Shown one piece after another: positions 59,921-62,647 of a stretch of 62,647 bases of DNA. Numbering within the stretch: position 1 is the first letter of the stretch; every line of letters begins with the position of its first letter. The DNA lies in the NCBI RefSeq assembly GCF_003284965.1, contig NZ_QMEW01000032.1, positions 1 to 62,647 on the forward strand. The letters are read 5' to 3'. Under the pieces are notes generated by a model, which had not been told where the DNA came from, made no database searches, and saw only the letters and a program-made list of their open reading frames with translations. Source of the DNA: Mycolicibacterium sp. GF69 (GTDB taxonomy: Bacteria; Actinomycetota; Actinomycetes; Mycobacteriales; Mycobacteriaceae). The translations under genes and the position numbers were made by a program.

Positions 59921-61543
59921 GTGAGTATCTCCGAGGAGCGCTCCGGCAGGAACGACAGCCTGGACGCCATCGTGGTCGGGGCGGGATTCGCAGGCCTGTA
60001 CGCGCTGCACAAGCTGCGGTCGCAGGGGCTGTCGGTACGGGTGTTTGAGGCTGCCCCGGAGATCGGTGGCACGTGGTACTACAACCGCTATCCCGGGGCA
60101 CGCTGCGACGTGGAGAGCGTCGACTACTGCTACTCGTTTTCGGCCGAACTCGAGCAGCAGTGGGATTGGTCGGAGAAGTATGCGACGCAGGGGGAGATCC
60201 TGCGCTATCTGAACTGGGTTGCCGACAAGCTGAATCTGCGGGACGGCATCACGTTCAACACGAGGGTCACCTCGGCGGTTGTCGACGAGAAAACCCTGCA
60301 CTGGACGGTGACGACCGATTCCGGGCAGACCCTCACCGCGCGGTTCTGTGTGATGGCGACGGGCCCCCTTTCGGCAGCGTTGACGCCCGACTTTCCCGGC
60401 CTCGACAGCTACGCGGGTCAGCTGTACCACACCGCCCACTGGCCGCACGAAGCCGTGGACTTCACCGGCAAGCGGGTCGCCGTCATCGGCACCGGGTCAT
60501 CGGGAATCCAATCCATACCCATCATCGCCGAGCAGGCCGAACGGCTCTTCGTCTTCCAGCGGACGCCGAATTACAGTGTGCCGGCGGGTAACCGACCGCT
60601 GAGCGATGAGGATCGCGCGCAGATCAAGGCGACATATGCCGAACGCCGACGACTGTCGTGGCGCAGCGGGGGAGGTTCACCACATATCGCCCACCCGAAG
60701 CTCACGTTGCAAGTCACACCCGAAGAGCGCTGGGCCGCCTTCGAGAAGCGTTGGGAGCTCGGTGGCGTGCTGTTCTCGAAGACGTTCAGCGACCAGATGA
60801 TCGACATGGCCGCCAATGAGGAGGCCCGAAAGTTCTACGAGGAGAAGGTGCGTGCGGTGATCGACGACCCCGAGGTCGCCGAGCTGCTCATCCCGGATGA
60901 CCATCCGATCGGCACCAAACGCATCTGCACCGATACCAACTACTTTCAGACGTTCAACGAACCGCATGTGACGTTGGTGAGCGTGCGGCAGACGCCGATC
61001 GTGTCCGTCGATGCCGACGGAATCAACACGACCGCTGCGCATTACGGCGTGGACGCCATCGTGCTCGCCACCGGTTTCGACGCGATGACCGGTGCACTGG
61101 CCAAGATCGACATCGTCGGCCGCGGCGGCGAAAAGCTGCGTGACGACTGGGCCGACGGACCGCGCACCTATCTCGGACTCGGTGTGGACGGCTTCCCGAA
61201 CCTGTTCCTGGTTTCGGGTCCCGGCGCGCCCGCCGTGCTCGCCAACATGGTGCTGCACGCCGAGGCCCACGTGAACTGGATCGCCGACGCCATCGCGTAT
61301 CTCGACGACCACGGCTACACCGCGATCGAGGCCACTGCCGATGCCGTCGACAACTGGGCCGCCGAGCTCGACCAGCGTGCGGAGGCAACGCTTTTCCCGA
61401 AGGCGAATTCTTGGTACATGGGCGCTAACGTGCCCGGAAAACCACGCGGATTCATGTTGTTCATCGGAGGTTTCGCCGCCTACCTCGATATTTGCGCCGA
61501 GGTCGCAGCTGCCGGCTACAAGGGGTTCGAGCTGCTGAAGTAG
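59921..61543 (+). CDS. Baeyer-Villiger monooxygenase, cyclohexanone-monooxygenase-like
   Basis: 540 residues. VGAGFAGLYALHKL is the FAD motif, GGTWYYNRYPGARCDVES follows, and the fingerprint reads YAGQLYHTAHWP, with Tyr in place of the first Phe of FxGxxxHxxxWP. The second Rossmann motif is IGTGSSGIQ. Cyclohexanone-type enzymes turn cyclic ketones into lactones with NADPH and O2. It starts at GTG 59921, diverges from the HsaA-like gene and converges on the HsaD-like gene with a 6-bp gap. Confidence 0.93.
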   Translation: MSISEERSGRNDSLDAIVVGAGFAGLYALHKLRSQGLSVRVFEAAPEIGGTWYYNRYPGARCDVESVDYCYSFSAELEQQWDWSEKYATQGEILRYLNWVADKLNLRDGITFNTRVTSAVVDEKTLHWTVTTDSGQTLTARFCVMATGPLSAALTPDFPGLDSYAGQLYHTAHWPHEAVDFTGKRVAVIGTGSSGIQSIPIIAEQAERLFVFQRTPNYSVPAGNRPLSDEDRAQIKATYAERRRLSWRSGGGSPHIAHPKLTLQVTPEERWAAFEKRWELGGVLFSKTFSDQMIDMAANEEARKFYEEKVRAVIDDPEVAELLIPDDHPIGTKRICTDTNYFQTFNEPHVTLVSVRQTPIVSVDADGINTTAAHYGVDAIVLATGFDAMTGALAKIDIVGRGGEKLRDDWADGPRTYLGLGVDGFPNLFLVSGPGAPAVLANMVLHAEAHVNWIADAIAYLDDHGYTAIEATADAVDNWAAELDQRAEATLFPKANSWYMGANVPGKPRGFMLFIGGFAAYLDICAEVAAAGYKGFELLK

Positions 61544-61549
61544 GCGCAC

Positions 61550-62422
61550 TCACTCACGAGCGAGGAATGCCAGCACGACCCTCTCGAACGCCGCCTTGGC
61601 CTCGATCATCGCCCAGTGCCCGCAGTTGGGGAACACGTGCAGTTCGGCGTTGGGGATGGTGCGCATCGGAATCAACGCCATATCCAGCGGACTGACCCGG
61701 TCGTCGCGCCCCCACGTCAGCAGCGTGGGCGCGGCGACTTTGTGCATCTGCGCCCACGGCAGCGGCGCATCACTGCTGCGCATGAACGCCATCATCTGCG
61801 CAAAAGCCGCCTTGCCGTACATGCGCCGGGCGGCCGCCAACGTCTCCGGATCGGTTGCCAGGCGCCACCGTTCGTCGATCAGCTCCTCGGTGACCAGCGA
61901 CTGGTCGTAGACCATCGAGGTTAGCCAGTCGACCAGCCGTTGGCGGGTGGGGTCTTCGGTGAACTCCTGCAGCAGTCGGATTCCCTCACTGGGACCGGGG
62001 CTGAAGATGTTGGTCCCGATCCCGCCGATGGTGACCAGCCGGCCGATGCGGTCCGGGTTGTTGATCGCGAAGTTGATTCCGACGCCGCCACCCATGGAGT
62101 TGCCGACGATGTCGACGCGGTCGACCCCGAGCGCGTCGAGGAACGGTACGACCGCGCCCTGCGCGGTGACCATCGGATGGCCCCCGAAGTCGTCGCTGAC
62201 CCCGAAGCCGGGGAACTCCAGAATCAGGCAGCGGAAGCGTTCGGCGAACGCCGGTAGTACGCCGCGGAAGTTGCGCCACCCGGTGACGCCGGGACCGGAG
62301 CCGTGGAGGAACAGCAGCGCGGGGCCGTCACCGACGTCGTAATACCGCAGCACCCCTGCGGGCGTTGTCTGTTCGCGAAGGTCGGTCTCGGCGTGGGCGA
62401 TGGAAGCGGCGGGTTCGGTCAC
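61550..62422 (-). CDS. HsaD-like meta-cleavage product hydrolase
   Basis: 290 residues, the length of HsaD (Rv3569c, 291). LFLHGSGPGVTGWRNFRGVLPAF is the oxyanion region, VGNSMGGGVGINFAI the nucleophile elbow, WGRDDRVSPLDMALIPM the Asp and NCGHWAMIEAKAAF the His. It hydrolyses the C-C bond of the ring-opened product from the extradiol dioxygenase. I chose GTG 62422 (TEPAASIAH); the frame extends to 62473. It is split from HsaA and HsaC by the monooxygenase gene. Confidence 0.92.
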   Translation of the reverse strand: MTEPAASIAHAETDLREQTTPAGVLRYYDVGDGPALLFLHGSGPGVTGWRNFRGVLPAFAERFRCLILEFPGFGVSDDFGGHPMVTAQGAVVPFLDALGVDRVDIVGNSMGGGVGINFAINNPDRIGRLVTIGGIGTNIFSPGPSEGIRLLQEFTEDPTRQRLVDWLTSMVYDQSLVTEELIDERWRLATDPETLAAARRMYGKAAFAQMMAFMRSSDAPLPWAQMHKVAAPTLLTWGRDDRVSPLDMALIPMRTIPNAELHVFPNCGHWAMIEAKAAFERVVLAFLARE

Positions 62423-62476
62423 GGTGTCAGCCTGCCACGGACGGCCGCGGAGCCGACACCCCGTTCCGCTCATCGG

Positions 62477-62497
62477 GCGTCCCGGTAAGCGGGACGC
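62477..62497. promoter_or_regulatory. Shared pseudo-palindrome, copy 5 (perfect)
   Basis: Perfect 8-bp arms GCGTCCCG (62477-62484) and CGGGACGC (62490-62497) around GTAAG, 55 bp upstream of the HsaD-like start and 93 bp before the plus-strand gene at 62591. This is the most symmetrical of the five related sites. Confidence 0.5.
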
Positions 62498-62590
62498 TCA
62501 CCGCAGCATTCGGTGATTCACTGCGACCCTTGGCCGTCGAGACATCGGCCGGCGCCGGCCGATGCGTACTAGGAGACCCGATGATGCGCC

Positions 62591-62647
62591 ATGGCGATTG
62601 AGGCACCGGAGCGGTGGTCTGCGGGTCTGCCGCCGTTGCGGAATTTG
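62591..62647 (+). CDS. Start of an unidentified gene, cut by the window edge
   Basis: Nineteen codons from ATG 62591 (APERWSAGLPPLRNL near the end) run to the last base with no stop. They are too few to name a family. A strong ribosome site, AGGAG at 62571-62575, is instead spaced for ATG 62581, which gives only a six-codon ORF in another frame overlapping this start. The true start of this gene is therefore uncertain. Confidence 0.4.
   Translation, partial: MAIEAPERWSAGLPPLRNL

Noticed and set aside
1..62647. tRNA, rRNA or insertion sequence
   Set aside because: No tRNA-like T-loop context outside coding DNA, no rRNA sequence and no transposase were seen; the 13E12-type gene is the only repeat-family element.

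Overview
The window looks like a chromosomal segment of a fast-growing mycobacterium (Mycolicibacterium-type). The evidence is high GC with GTG and TTG starts, a left-hand block that follows the M. tuberculosis Rv2066-Rv2045 neighbourhood (cobIJ, cobH, cobG, cobN, an Rv2061c-like gene, fxsA, lnt, ppm1, rbpA, an lppI-like gene, lipT), a 13E12-type HNH gene with a mycobacterial SOS box, and steroid-type catabolic genes. Lnt and Ppm1 are separate genes here, as in M. smegmatis, and no pks12 lies between the Rv2049c-like and lppI-like genes. Family names are recalled from known sequences; no search was run.

Region 1 (1-3958) is a three-gene overlapping string: the end of a COG2345-type regulator, a polytopic membrane protein, and a membrane-anchored copper protein. 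The last combines membrane helices, a cupredoxin and a NirK/AniA-type nitrite-reductase module whose expected copper ligands are all visible. Region 2 (4039-13954) is cobalamin synthesis: cobG-cobH-cobIJ on the minus strand and cobN on the plus strand. A flavin monooxygenase, a possible 33-residue membrane micro-protein and two hairpin/operator-like palindromes lie between them, and cobN is followed by two tandem PPOX-fold genes. Region 3 (13938-24445) holds envelope and housekeeping genes: a dienelactone-hydrolase-type protein, FxsA, an amidohydrolase, Lnt-Ppm1, RbpA, a lipoprotein, LipT and a phosphotransferase fusion. Region 4 (24476-31163) holds a gluconate-use module (FCD regulator, gluconokinase, GntP permease), small membrane proteins, a DoxX protein with a nine-fold 11-residue repeat tail, and the remains of a DUF6328 gene.

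Region 5 (31412 to the end) is about 31 kb of catabolic genes. It encodes a KstD-like flavoprotein, a KshA-like Rieske oxygenase, HsaA-, HsaC- and HsaD-like enzymes, two Baeyer-Villiger monooxygenases, a pair of acyl-CoA dehydrogenases, an acyl-CoA ligase, four SDRs, two zinc ADHs, an old-yellow-enzyme homologue, several hydrolases and SnoaL-like proteins, and PadR and IclR regulators. Together these could oxidise a cyclic ketone or steroid-like polycycle, aromatise and cleave a ring, and pass acids to beta-oxidation. The partners KshB and HsaB are not in the window. Five intergenic regions in this part carry a similar pseudo-palindromic motif (core TCCCGGTCAGCGG), which may be the operator of one regulator. 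The region also shows decay: a 13E12 pseudogene broken by a 7-bp duplication and a stop codon, and a small ORF that joins the start of an aldehyde dehydrogenase to the end of an enoyl-CoA hydratase.
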